64,000 bases of DNA, from the NCBI RefSeq assembly GCF_003966145.1, contig NZ_RXNR01000012.1, forward strand, positions 21,790 through 85,789, in the 5' to 3' direction. This DNA is from Lysinibacillus telephonicus (GTDB lineage Bacteria; Bacillota; Bacilli; Bacillales_A; Planococcaceae). Shown piece by piece: positions 35,470-44,601 of the stretch. Positions within the stretch are counted from its first letter, which is position 1; each line of letters starts with the position of its first letter. Below the pieces are notes generated by a model. That model had not been told where the DNA came from, ran no database searches, and was given only the letters and a program-made list of their open reading frames with translations. The position numbers were made by a program, and so were the translations under genes.

Positions 35470-36698
35470 CACTCCTTATCAACAGCAAGTAAAAAATCTT
35501 TCATCAACGAGATTCCTTTCATAATCTCTTGAATACACGTATATTCTTTAGGGTTATGACTAATACCGTATTTGGAAGGTACAAATATCATTGCGGATTT
35601 AAATAACTTTGCCATATTCATGACATCATGGCCTGCACCACTACTCATTTTCTTAACTTTAAAATTATTTTTTTCTGCTAACATTAATAGTAAATCGATA
35701 TAGTATTCATCCATTGGAACGGATTGTTCCTCAGAAAGCTTTATTATTTCTATTTCTACATTACGCTGATTTTTTAATAGAAAAATAGTTTCAATTAATT
35801 CCTCTGTTACACGATTTCTAGATTCCATATCAATTCCTCTAATATCAACCTGTAAAAGAGCTTCCCCGGGAATAATATTCATCCCTCCTGGCTTAATCGA
35901 TAGCACTCCAACAGTTGCTACCGTACTATAAACCGATTCTTTAATTCCTAAACTTTCTATTTTTAATACTAATTCACTTGCAGCAGCTAAAGCGTCCTTT
36001 CGATATTCCATTGGTGTTGTACCCGAATGAGCAGCTTCACCTAGTACTTTTATTTGATACCGAGCCGGTGCTGCTATAGATGTCACAACTCCTATTTCTA
36101 GCTGTTCTTTTTCAAGTATTGGACCTTGCTCGATATGTAACTCTATAAACGCTTTTAATTCACTTTTATTACGAACAACTTCATCGATTTTTTCTATACT
36201 TAAATTTTGACTACTTAATGCATCTTCAAATGATATTTCATTACGATCTTTTAAACTTAGTAACTCCTTAGCTGAAAGCTGATTTGTCATTACTTTACTC
36301 CCAATAGTTGAAACACCAAATCTTGAAGATTCCTCACACGCAAATACTATAATTTCGATTGGATGATTTGTTATAATACCCTGTTCATTTAATGAGGTTA
36401 CTACTTCTAAACCACCAATGACACCAACTAGCCCATCAAATAATCCTCCATCATATACTGAATCTAAATGGGATCCCATTGCAATTACAGGTAATCCATC
36501 CTTTAACCCGTCTTTACGAGCAATTACATTTCCAATTGCATCCATTCTTACCGTCATCCCCTGTGCCATACATAAACGCATAAAATGATGCTTTGCTGCT
36601 GTTTCAACATTTGTATAAGCAATTCTATTAATCCCTTCACCTTCAAAGGAGTAATTTCCAAACACCTCAATCAAATGTTTTACTCGTTCCTTATTCAT
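35469..36698 (-). CDS. N-carbamoyl-amino-acid hydrolase / ureidosuccinase-like (M20 family)
   Basis: The 409-residue protein has the M20 di-metal site (GSHLDSVYDGGLFDG, His77 and Asp88; CEESSRFG near 122; a C-terminal His in GISHNP) and the family LHIEQGP and GEAAHSGTTPM motifs. These enzymes release ammonia and CO2 from N-carbamoyl amino acids, allantoate or ureidopropionate. Beside pyrK-pyrD and a dihydroorotase it most likely cleaves N-carbamoyl-aspartate. The exact substrate is inference. Confidence 0.85.
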   Translation of the reverse strand: MNKERVKHLIEVFGNYSFEGEGINRIAYTNVETAAKHHFMRLCMAQGMTVRMDAIGNVIARKDGLKDGLPVIAMGSHLDSVYDGGLFDGLVGVIGGLEVVTSLNEQGIITNHPIEIIVFACEESSRFGVSTIGSKVMTNQLSAKELLSLKDRNEISFEDALSSQNLSIEKIDEVVRNKSELKAFIELHIEQGPILEKEQLEIGVVTSIAAPARYQIKVLGEAAHSGTTPMEYRKDALAAASELVLKIESLGIKESVYSTVATVGVLSIKPGGMNIIPGEALLQVDIRGIDMESRNRVTEELIETIFLLKNQRNVEIEIIKLSEEQSVPMDEYYIDLLLMLAEKNNFKVKKMSSGAGHDVMNMAKLFKSAMIFVPSKYGISHNPKEYTCIQEIMKGISLMKDFLLAVDKE

Positions 36699-36739
36699 TC
36701 ATTACCTCCAACTACTCTTATATACAAATAGTTTAACGG

Positions 36740-36780
36740 ATAATTTTCCGAAAATTATTACTATTATTAACAATTTTCAC
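36740..36780. promoter_or_regulatory. Candidate operator upstream of the hydrolase-pyrKD operon
   Basis: A palindrome with 9-bp arms (ATAATTTTC, C, GAAAATTAT; 36740-36758) is followed by CAATTTTCAC (36771-36780). The same decamer occurs twice upstream of the MFS gene at 42252 and 42261. Confidence 0.4.
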
Positions 36781-36880
36781 TTCTAAACTTTGTCTTTTTC
36801 AATAAAAAGTTGTTACATGTATCCTTATCCGTATTGTTTAGAAAGACAAAAATTAATTGAATTTTTGATAGAAAATAATA

Positions 36881-36906
36881 TAGACTATCCGAAAATGAAT
36901 AGTCTA
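36881..36906 (-). terminator. Hairpin after the TRAP transporter genes
   Basis: A perfect 8-bp stem TAGACTAT/ATAGTCTA with a 10-base loop lies 32 bases past the DctM stop. The tail on the minus strand is T-rich but broken, so it may only partly terminate. Confidence 0.5.
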
Positions 36907-36937
36907 CAAAATTTTTATTATAAAATTTAAGAAATAG

Positions 36938-38212
36938 TTAACCCAGAAAACGAACTAAGAATAATGATAAATCCGGTACATAGGTAATTATTAACAATGC
37001 CGCTACATTAAAACATAAAAACTTTCCGATAAATGGCAGCATTTCTTTTAGCTTTACTTCACTTAAAGATTGACTCACAAATATATTCATACCAAAAGGT
37101 GGTGTATACATACCTAAGGCTAAGTTAGTGATCATAATAATCCCTAAGTGAACTGGATCAACACCAAGTGAAATCGCAGACTGGTATATTAAAGGTGCTA
37201 CTACAATTATAGAAGCTACCCCTTCCATAAACATTCCCATAACTAATAATATAAGGTTTAAAATTAATAAGAATACAATCATTGATGTAATGTTGTTCGT
37301 AATAAACTCTACGACCATTTGAGGTAATCTTGCGCGAGTTAAAACCCACCCTAAAATTTGGGCAGCTGCTACTAATACTAAAACTTGTGCAGAAGTAATA
37401 GCAGAGTCAATACTAATATCAATAATTTTTCTTAATGTAAGTTCTTTATAAATAAACAGACCTACAAGTATTGCATAAACAACAGATATACCTGCTGCTT
37501 CTGTCGGACTAAATAGTCCAGTATATATTCCACCAAGAATAATAACAGGAATCATTAATGCCCACCCTGCAGATATAGCACTATTTAACAATTCTTTCCC
37601 CGTTGCTTTTGGATCTCTTGGAAGCTTATTCTTTTTTGCATAAATATAAATATATAATAACGATGATAAGCCTAAAAATAGTCCGGCACCAATTCCTGCT
37701 ATAAATAATGAGCTTACAGAAACACCTGTAACTGCACCGAAAATAATTAATGTTATACTCGGCGGAATTACAAGTGAAACTGCCCCAGCGGATGCTAATA
37801 AACTAGAACTAAACCCTCTGCCATAGCCACCGCGCAACATTTCTGGATACATAATCTTCCCAATCGCTACAACTGTTGCTGGGGCAGAGCCAGATAACGC
37901 GCCAAAAAACATACTTGCTACTTGTGTTGTCATGGCAATACCGCCTGTTAGATGGCCGACAAGTGCTTTCGCTAATTTTAAAATTCGACTTGACAATCCA
38001 CCACCGTCCATTAAGTTGGCAGCAAAGATGAAAAATGGAAGTGCCATTAATGAGAACTGATCAATTCCAGCAAATAACCTCTGTACTAATATCATCGGTT
38101 GTGTATCACTAAATAACACAATGGCTATAAATGATGCCAAACTTAAAGATATAAAAATGGGTACACTTGTAAATAAAAATAAGAATATTAAAATTACTAA
38201 TGCAATTAACAT
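36938..38212 (-). CDS. TRAP transporter large permease (DctM)
   Basis: The 424-residue protein has about 12 membrane segments and DctM motifs (FIFAANLMDGGGLSSRI, GALSGSAPATVVAIG, FTNLALGMYTPPFG-like end). It forms the sodium-driven translocation channel with DctQ. The gene lies 11 bases after dctQ. TRAP systems of this type take organic acids. Placement before the orotate genes suggests orotate, dihydroorotate or carbamoyl-aspartate as cargo. Confidence 0.92.
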   Translation of the reverse strand: MLIALVILIFLFLFTSVPIFISLSLASFIAIVLFSDTQPMILVQRLFAGIDQFSLMALPFFIFAANLMDGGGLSSRILKLAKALVGHLTGGIAMTTQVASMFFGALSGSAPATVVAIGKIMYPEMLRGGYGRGFSSSLLASAGAVSLVIPPSITLIIFGAVTGVSVSSLFIAGIGAGLFLGLSSLLYIYIYAKKNKLPRDPKATGKELLNSAISAGWALMIPVIILGGIYTGLFSPTEAAGISVVYAILVGLFIYKELTLRKIIDISIDSAITSAQVLVLVAAAQILGWVLTRARLPQMVVEFITNNITSMIVFLLILNLILLVMGMFMEGVASIIVVAPLIYQSAISLGVDPVHLGIIMITNLALGMYTPPFGMNIFVSQSLSEVKLKEMLPFIGKFLCFNVAALLIITYVPDLSLFLVRFLG

Positions 38213-38223
38213 TGGGTACCCTC

Positions 38224-38703
38224 CTATTCTTCATTAAAATCAATTGATTTATTTTTTAATAACTTAATCGTATTTATTGAGATATGTAATATTGAGAGTA
38301 GTGCACCAACTGGAATTGCTAGGTAAATCATATATGTTTTTATTTCAAGTGATGGAGAAATTTGGCCTGAATTATAACTAAACATCACTAAATCCACACC
38401 ATATTTAACAAGAAAAATCATAAAAACAAGCGCTAATATGTTAATAAGTAATTGCAGATATCTTTTTCTGTCTGTTTTCAATGAAGTCATCAATAAATCA
38501 ACTCCTACATGTAAACCTTTTCTAAAACAAATAGCCATTCCGATAAATGTTATGTAGATCATTGAATATCGGATAAACTCTTCTGTTCCATCAAAGTTAT
38601 ACTTAAAAATCTCACGACTTATAATATTAATGAATAAACCTACAGAAACTAAAAGGATTAAAAGTCCAACAAAATATTCCTCTATTTTTTTTACATATTT
38701 CAT
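38224..38703 (-). CDS. TRAP transporter small permease (DctQ)
   Basis: The 159-residue protein has four membrane segments and the DctQ pattern (GTEEFIRYSMIYITFIGMAICFRKG split around residue 40-64). It is required for assembly with DctM. A hairpin separates it from the upstream binding-protein gene. Confidence 0.9.
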   Translation of the reverse strand: MKYVKKIEEYFVGLLILLVSVGLFINIISREIFKYNFDGTEEFIRYSMIYITFIGMAICFRKGLHVGVDLLMTSLKTDRKRYLQLLINILALVFMIFLVKYGVDLVMFSYNSGQISPSLEIKTYMIYLAIPVGALLSILHISINTIKLLKNKSIDFNEE

Positions 38704-38732
38704 AACAAAACACTCCTTTTTTATAAAAGAAA

Positions 38733-38757
38733 CTGTGAAGCAACAAATACTTCACAG
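38733..38757 (-). promoter_or_regulatory. Intercistronic hairpin between dctP and dctQ
   Basis: A perfect 8-bp stem CTGTGAAG/CTTCACAG (9-base loop), followed on the minus strand by TTTCTTTT, sits right after the dctP stop. Such partial terminators commonly keep the binding protein in excess over the membrane subunits. Confidence 0.75.
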
Positions 38758-38765
38758 CTTTTTGT

Positions 38766-39833
38766 TTAGTTTAATTCATTAATAACTTGTTTAAATTTTT
38801 CTAAAAGCTCAGGTTGATCGCCGGCACCATATAATTCACTATAAGTTGCTTCTGATACATTTTTGAAAACAGCAATTTCTTCATCTGTTAGTTCGTAGTA
38901 TACCGTTCCACTATCAATAATGTTTTGACGATATTCTTCTTCTGTTGCTATTAAATTATTTCGTGCTTCTGTACGTCCATGTTCCTCAGCTTCTAAAATT
39001 AACTTTTGGGTATCTTCACTTAATCCTTCAAACCAAGATTGGTTTGCCATAAGAATATATGTCATTGCACCATGCTTTGTATCCATAACAAATCCTTGAA
39101 CTTCATGATAATTATTTAAATAAATTGTTTGTAGTGGATTCTCTTGTCCATCAACAATTCCTTGTTGTAGACCGTTATATACTTCCGCATAAGCCATAGG
39201 AATGGCAGCTGCACCCCAAGCTTCATATTGAGAAATTAAAAGTGGTGATTCCATTACACGAATTTTTAGCCCTTCTAAATCAGATGGTGAATGAATTTCT
39301 GCATCCTTTGTAGAAATTAACTTATATCCACCCGGCCAATAACCAAGGCCTTTAAACCCTCCTTGTTCAAGAGTACCTAATATTTCTTGTCCAACTTCTC
39401 CATCTAATACTTGATACATTTTTTCAGTTTCTGTAGGTAATAAATACGGTAAATCTACAATTTTGATATCATCAACAAAAGGTGTGATAACTGAGGCAGG
39501 TTGCATAGTTATATTAATTTCACCTATTTGTGTTGATTCTACTTGTTCACGCAAACTACCTAACTGGGAAGCAGGGAAAATGTCTACTGTAATTTTCCCA
39601 CCAGATTTTTCTTCGACATATGATTTAAATGCTTCCGCACCAACATCTTCTGGACTTCCAATAGGTTGATTATGGCTAAATGTTATAGACAATTCTTCAT
39701 AATCTCCTGAAATATCTGTATTATTATCAACTGTTGAAGCTTCAGTTCTTTGTTCTTCACTTTGTTCTTGGCCACATGCAGTAATTACAAGCAATAAAAT
39801 TAGTAATAAAAATGTAAATGACAACTTTTTCAT
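38766..39833 (-). CDS. TRAP transporter substrate-binding protein (DctP)
   Basis: The start is set at ATG 39833 (355 residues) after a GGGGG site; 8 extra codons upstream lack one. It has a lipoprotein signal (lipobox ITAC) and DctP motifs (HNQPIGSPEDVGAEAFKSYV region; LPYLLP; KIRVMESPLLISQYEAWGAAAIPM region with the carboxylate-binding Arg; YNGLQQGIVDGQENP). It captures an organic anion outside the cell. An arginine-clamped carboxylate suits orotate, but specificity cannot be read from sequence. Confidence 0.9.
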   Translation of the reverse strand: MKKLSFTFLLLILLLVITACGQEQSEEQRTEASTVDNNTDISGDYEELSITFSHNQPIGSPEDVGAEAFKSYVEEKSGGKITVDIFPASQLGSLREQVESTQIGEINITMQPASVITPFVDDIKIVDLPYLLPTETEKMYQVLDGEVGQEILGTLEQGGFKGLGYWPGGYKLISTKDAEIHSPSDLEGLKIRVMESPLLISQYEAWGAAAIPMAYAEVYNGLQQGIVDGQENPLQTIYLNNYHEVQGFVMDTKHGAMTYILMANQSWFEGLSEDTQKLILEAEEHGRTEARNNLIATEEEYRQNIIDSGTVYYELTDEEIAVFKNVSEATYSELYGAGDQPELLEKFKQVINELN

Positions 39834-39860
39834 ATAATACCCCCTACTCTCATTCAAATA

Positions 39861-39877
39861 TTGGATTTAAAATCCAA
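39861..39877. promoter_or_regulatory. Palindrome upstream of the TRAP operon
   Basis: Arms TTGGATTT and AAATCCAA around one central base lie 28 bases before the dctP start. It is a likely operator; PucR is the nearest candidate regulator. Confidence 0.45.
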
Positions 39878-39971
39878 CCCATAAACAAATAATAAATATT
39901 TCTTAGAATTTTTTAAATATTCTATACAACAATAAATTCTTCTTTAAATTGTCTTAATCTACAATTTTTAC

Positions 39972-41555
39972 TTACATAGATTGTCTACTTTCATGAATAA
40001 TACATCCAATATAAAACATCGTTCGATCATCTACACGCTTGAAAGATAGCCCCGTAAGTTCTTCCATTCTTTTTAAACGGTACTTTAAGGTATTAACATG
40101 TATATATAAACAATCGGACGTTATTTTTAAACTCTCATCATGATTGAAATAACATTCTAAAGTCTTTACAAGTTCGAATCCTTTCTCATCATCAAGAATC
40201 ATCAAGATGGTCTCATTATAAATATTAAGCAATTCTTCCGAAGACCCTAATTCAAAAATTAAACGCCTAGTTCCAATTTCATCATAATGAGTAATGATTC
40301 CTAACCTATTTGTTTGATTAGCAAGTTGTAATGCCTTTTCAGCCTGCTTAAAGCTTTTTTTCATGCCTACTATTCCTTTTAATTCTTGGCCTACGCCAAT
40401 TACTATTGATGAAGAATGATGAATTAATAGTTTTTTTAATAATTCTTGAATTTTATCTAGTATATCTCCTTCAAGAATTGTTTTTGGTAGTGCGATTGAT
40501 ATACTCTCCTGGGTGAATGCAACAATTATATAATGATGAATTTTCTTGATTGCCTCTGACAACCGATATTTATTACGCTCTAAATCTTTACGGAATGCAT
40601 CTATATTTTTGTAGTTTGTAATAATAAGACATTGATAGCCGATAGTCGTTGATAAATTATATTTTTTTCCCCATATTTCAATATTTCTTTGATTTAAAGA
40701 TTCACTGTAAACAATTTCTTTAAAAAAATCCGATTCATATTGTTGCTCAATATCTATTCGTACTTTTTTCTTTAAAAATTCAAATGATAAAATAGATACT
40801 GCCTTTTCAAGTAATAAAATATCCGATTCTAAATGTTCCCTATACGGTGCCCAGCTAGTAATGTTTCCATAATACTTACCATCAACTATGATTGGCGATA
40901 TAACCGTTTCCAAAGAATGTACTTGTCTATTCCGTTGCATTGGCACAGGTTTTTTTATAATTAAAAGTTCCTGAATTTGTTCTTCAGTTATTGGTTGGAT
41001 GTCATAGTGGTTATCACCTGTTAGGACGTAAGAAATTTCACTCTCAATCGTAAGCTCAAAATCTATAAACCTCTTTAGAGTATTCATAAAATACTCATAT
41101 CCCTCAACTTCTAATGAAATTTCATTTAACATTTTCATGGCTAATTCAATCTTTTTATAATCAATTGAACTATCATTCATGATTAAATTTAATACAGGCG
41201 ACATAATGTCTAAGTATTTAATTTCCTTGGGTATTAAAATTATTGGAAAGTTTAATGTATTACCGCTTTGGATAATACTCTCGGGAACTTTATTATCTAA
41301 GTAAACTGTTTTAATAGCTAATGCACTTGCATTAACTCTATCAAGCTCATAGATTAGATTAGCAATAGCATGTTCATCATCTTTTATAGCGTATAAGGAT
41401 GTTAAAATAATTTCATTTCCTTTTAACCATTTCGATACTTCTGGAACCTCCATTATTGTGATATTTTTCACATATCTATCTAAACCTTTTTCACCTGCAA
41501 CTACATTACACTTAGCTAGTCCTTCTGTATTTAACAACGTTTTCACAGCATGCAC
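39972..41555 (-). CDS. PucR-family transcriptional regulator
   Basis: The 527-residue protein has an N-terminal PucR domain (about 10-125; CNVVAGEKGLDRYVKNITIMEVP region), a middle GGDEF-like/CdaR region and a C-terminal HTH_30 motif (DCLYIHVNTLKYRLKRMEEL near 485). PucR-type regulators respond to purine or other nitrogen compounds. It lies directly upstream of the TRAP operon on the same strand, so it probably controls the pyrimidine-use genes here. Confidence 0.87.
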   Translation of the reverse strand: MHAVKTLLNTEGLAKCNVVAGEKGLDRYVKNITIMEVPEVSKWLKGNEIILTSLYAIKDDEHAIANLIYELDRVNASALAIKTVYLDNKVPESIIQSGNTLNFPIILIPKEIKYLDIMSPVLNLIMNDSSIDYKKIELAMKMLNEISLEVEGYEYFMNTLKRFIDFELTIESEISYVLTGDNHYDIQPITEEQIQELLIIKKPVPMQRNRQVHSLETVISPIIVDGKYYGNITSWAPYREHLESDILLLEKAVSILSFEFLKKKVRIDIEQQYESDFFKEIVYSESLNQRNIEIWGKKYNLSTTIGYQCLIITNYKNIDAFRKDLERNKYRLSEAIKKIHHYIIVAFTQESISIALPKTILEGDILDKIQELLKKLLIHHSSSIVIGVGQELKGIVGMKKSFKQAEKALQLANQTNRLGIITHYDEIGTRRLIFELGSSEELLNIYNETILMILDDEKGFELVKTLECYFNHDESLKITSDCLYIHVNTLKYRLKRMEELTGLSFKRVDDRTMFYIGCIIHESRQSM

Positions 41556-41577
41556 TACTTATCATCTCCATATATAA

Positions 41578-41748
41578 TTAGTACAAATTAAATTGATTAC
41601 AGATAATTGCTAAATCCACCTCTAAAATATCACAACACTTTTTCACTTCATCTTGAAAGTTAAAATCATTAGGAATAGGTAAATCGCGATTTTCTTGATA
41701 AAAACTAATTAGACCAAATAACTCTTTAATTGCTTGTTCTTTTGTCAT
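41578..41748 (-). CDS. Small acidic hypothetical protein, 56 residues
   Basis: From ATG 41748, with GGTGGAG ahead of it. The sequence is MTKEQAIKELFGLI at the start and a CCDIL motif later. No family was recognised. It lies 22 bases before pucR on the same strand and may be co-transcribed. Confidence 0.55.
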   Translation of the reverse strand: MTKEQAIKELFGLISFYQENRDLPIPNDFNFQDEVKKCCDILEVDLAIICNQFNLY

Positions 41749-42377
41749 GGTTCTCCACCTCTGATTATTCAAATTTTAGAATTATTAAAATTGTCAATTT
41801 TTAATATAATAGCATAAATTTATACAATTGTATTTATATATTCGACTAATCGAATCATTCCATTAGAGATAAATTTAAGTTGATAAGGTAATTTAATCTC
41901 CCCATTCCTTTTACTACCAAGATTCCTAAATGTTTATAATTGTAGTGACTATACAAACTATATAATGGAAAAATTGTTACTTTAAAAAACAATTAATTAG
42001 TTGAACTGTCTGCAAAAAGGCAAAATAGTACACTAAATACTTACAATTAAATTTATGAGGCTCTTAATTTTAACTTTTTCGAAATAACAATGAACAATAC
42101 TATTGGAGAACTAATAACAGATTAAAACTAACAATTAAAAACCTAAAGTACTTAATTTAAAATCTACTTCTTTTTATAAGTCTTAATTAACAAAATTATG
42201 AGGTTTTAGTTTTTGTTTTATATATATACATACCATGTAATGTAAGATTTTCAATTTTCACAATTTTCACACTTTATTTTTGTCTATTTGAACACATCTT
42301 TAAATTCTTTTATCAATGTATAATTCGACTATTCAGAATATTTTAGGTGAACTCATCTTTAAGGAGGGTGAATAATT
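41749..42377. other. Divergent intergenic region, pucR unit / MFS gene
   Basis: About 630 AT-rich bases. It contains CAATTTTCAC repeats (42252-42270), a good -10 (TATAAT, 42319-42324) without a good -35 for the MFS gene, and its AAGGAGGG site (42361-42368). The poor -35 fits an activator-dependent promoter. No gene was recognised. Confidence 0.5.
42252..42270 (+). promoter_or_regulatory. Tandem CAATTTTCAC direct repeats
   Basis: Two copies overlap by one base (42252-42261 and 42261-42270). They sit about 50-65 bases upstream of the TATAAT, a usual activator position. The same decamer precedes the hydrolase-pyrKD operon. Confidence 0.45.
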
Positions 42378-43634
42378 ATGGATTATCGTAAAAAAACTGT
42401 TTTCGCTTCAACTGCTGGTTTAGCGCTAGAAGGTATGGATATCATGTTTATATCTTTTGCCATGTCTATGATGGTTACTGATTTTGGTATTAGTTTAGCT
42501 CAGGGAGGATTAATCTCTTCAGTGACTAACTGGGGAATGCTTTTAGGTGGTATTATTTTTGGAATCCTGGCAGATAAGTTTGGAAGAGTACTTGTATTTA
42601 CGTACACAATTATATTGTTTGCAGTTGGTACTGCTTTAACAGCTATAGCGCCAAATATAGAAACAGTATATTTTTTTAGATTTATTGCTGGCTTGGGTGC
42701 TGGAGGGGAATACGGTATTGGAATGGCTTTAGTTGCGGAAGCATGGCCAAAAAAATGGCGTGGTAGAGTTTCCTCATATGTCAGTATAGGAGGACAAATT
42801 GGTGTCATTTTGGCAGCTCTTTTGAGTGCAATTATTCTACCTACATTAGGTTGGAGACCATTATTTTTTATTGGAATTTTACCAGTAATACTAGCATTCT
42901 ATCTTCGCCGTAACCTTGCTGAATCTCCTGAGTGGTTAGAAGCACAAAAGAACAAAAGAAATAATAAATTAAAAACAACTAAAAGTAACCCTCTTTTACA
43001 ATTGATTAGTACTCCTAAAATGGCGTTTACTACTATAGCAATTACTATTATGGCTACGGTTCAAGTAGCAGGCTATAACGGGTTAATGGTTTGGTTGCCC
43101 TCAATGTTACAACAATCTCATGGTTTTTCTGTATCGGGTTCAGCTATATGGACTATCAGTACAATAATCGGAATGATTGTAGGTATGCTGACTTTTGGTA
43201 TATTCATGGATAGATTTGGAACAAAAATTACGTATGGATTATTTCTTATTTCATCCGGCATTGCAGTATTTTTATATTCGTTTGCTTCGAGTAGTATAAC
43301 ACTTTTAATCGGAGGAGCAATTGTAGGCTTTTTTGCAAATGGAATGTATGCAGGATATGGGGCTCTGATTAGTAACTTGTATCCAACGGAAATTAGGAGC
43401 ACTGCAACTAATACAATTTTCAACTTAGGACGGGCTGTTGGAGGTTTTTCTCCTATATTTGTAGGATTTATTTTACAAAGTTACAATATGACTATTGTTA
43501 TGATTTACTTAGCTAGTCTTTATTGTATTTCTCTATTAATGGTTCTTTCACTTAGAGATAATAGAAAGAAAAAAGAAGGTAAATACATTATAGATTACGA
43601 AAAGGCAGGATTAGAAAATGACTATTCATCTTAA
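42378..43634 (+). CDS. MFS transporter (AAHS/sugar-porter-like)
   Basis: The 418-residue protein has 12 membrane segments with MFS signature GILADKFGRV (near 68) and a second-half equivalent FMDRFGTK (near 275). N-terminal EGMDIMF resembles the aromatic acid:H+ symporter group, which imports small organic acids. Coupled to a nucleoside phosphorylase gene (17-base overlap), it may import a nucleoside, base or orotate. Confidence 0.85.
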   Translation: MDYRKKTVFASTAGLALEGMDIMFISFAMSMMVTDFGISLAQGGLISSVTNWGMLLGGIIFGILADKFGRVLVFTYTIILFAVGTALTAIAPNIETVYFFRFIAGLGAGGEYGIGMALVAEAWPKKWRGRVSSYVSIGGQIGVILAALLSAIILPTLGWRPLFFIGILPVILAFYLRRNLAESPEWLEAQKNKRNNKLKTTKSNPLLQLISTPKMAFTTIAITIMATVQVAGYNGLMVWLPSMLQQSHGFSVSGSAIWTISTIIGMIVGMLTFGIFMDRFGTKITYGLFLISSGIAVFLYSFASSSITLLIGGAIVGFFANGMYAGYGALISNLYPTEIRSTATNTIFNLGRAVGGFSPIFVGFILQSYNMTIVMIYLASLYCISLLMVLSLRDNRKKKEGKYIIDYEKAGLENDYSS

Positions 43635-44370
43635 AGGTATCTCTTCAGAAGACATTGGAAAAGTAACTTTACTCGTAGGGGATCCTGGGAGAGTTGAAAT
43701 AATCTCGCAAAATTTGGAAAAACCAAGATTAATACTTAACAATAGAGAATTTGTACTTATGAATGGATTTTGGAATGGTCAAAAAGTATCCATTTGTTCG
43801 ACAGGAATAGGTGTAAGTTCTACTGAGATAGCTATTATTGAATTAATAGAACAGGGTGCAAAAATATTAGTAAGAATTGGTGGATGCGGTGCGTGGAAGG
43901 ATGATATTAAGCCAGGAGATATTATCATTAATAATGCAATGGCTCGTGAGTTAGGATTACTAAATGCTTATGCTATAGATTCCTTTCCAGCAGTAGCAGA
44001 TCCCTTATTAATTCAAAGTATAATGGAAAAAGCTGTTTCAAGTAAATTTAATACACATTTTGGAATTGGTCTTACATCGCAGTCTTATTATTTAGGACAA
44101 GATCGTAAACCCAGAATAAAAAATGGGCCAAATGTAAATAATTTAATGAATTATTGGCAAGAACGTTCTATTCTAAACTGCGAGATGGAAACAGCTGTTA
44201 TTTATATGTTGGCATCTATTTATGGTATTCGTGCTGCTAATTGTCTAGTTGTTCATGGAAATAGACTTAACAATGAGTGGGTTCCAGAAGAAGAATATCA
44301 TAATATACATGTAAAAGTTACAAACATAGTTTTAGAGGCTTGTTTTGATGTTTTAGAAAAATATAATTAG
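43618..44370 (+). CDS. Nucleoside phosphorylase (uridine phosphorylase-like)
   Basis: The 250-residue protein has the PNP/UDP family phosphate loop (LLVGDPGRVE near 16), STGIGVSSTEIA (near 62), GGCGAWKDDIKPGD and the substrate loop NCEMETAVIYMLA (near 187). It would cleave a nucleoside to base and ribose-1-phosphate. Uridine is favoured by context but the sequence does not fix it. Confidence 0.83.
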   Translation: MTIHLKGISSEDIGKVTLLVGDPGRVEIISQNLEKPRLILNNREFVLMNGFWNGQKVSICSTGIGVSSTEIAIIELIEQGAKILVRIGGCGAWKDDIKPGDIIINNAMARELGLLNAYAIDSFPAVADPLLIQSIMEKAVSSKFNTHFGIGLTSQSYYLGQDRKPRIKNGPNVNNLMNYWQERSILNCEMETAVIYMLASIYGIRAANCLVVHGNRLNNEWVPEEEYHNIHVKVTNIVLEACFDVLEKYN

Positions 44371-44545
44371 TTTAATAAAATTAAGTTAACTTAATAAGGA
44401 TTGTTGTAAATATTTGGGATGGAGACACAATTCTTCATCCTTTTATATTCTTTACATAAATTATTAGTTACCCTAATAATCCTTATTCCCCTAATTCCCC
44501 ACAAGTATTTCAAAATAAATCGAATCAACCACTCTTTTCTTTAAC

Positions 44546-44585
44546 AAAAAACCCTCTGTCAGAATTGTATTCCAACAGAAGGTTT
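44546..44585 (-). terminator. Terminator of the NlpC/P60 gene
   Basis: AAACC and CTGT arms pair across an ATTC/GAAT inner stem. The minus strand then reads TTTTTTG. Confidence 0.8.
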
Positions 44586-44601
44586 GATTAATTGAGTATT
44601 A

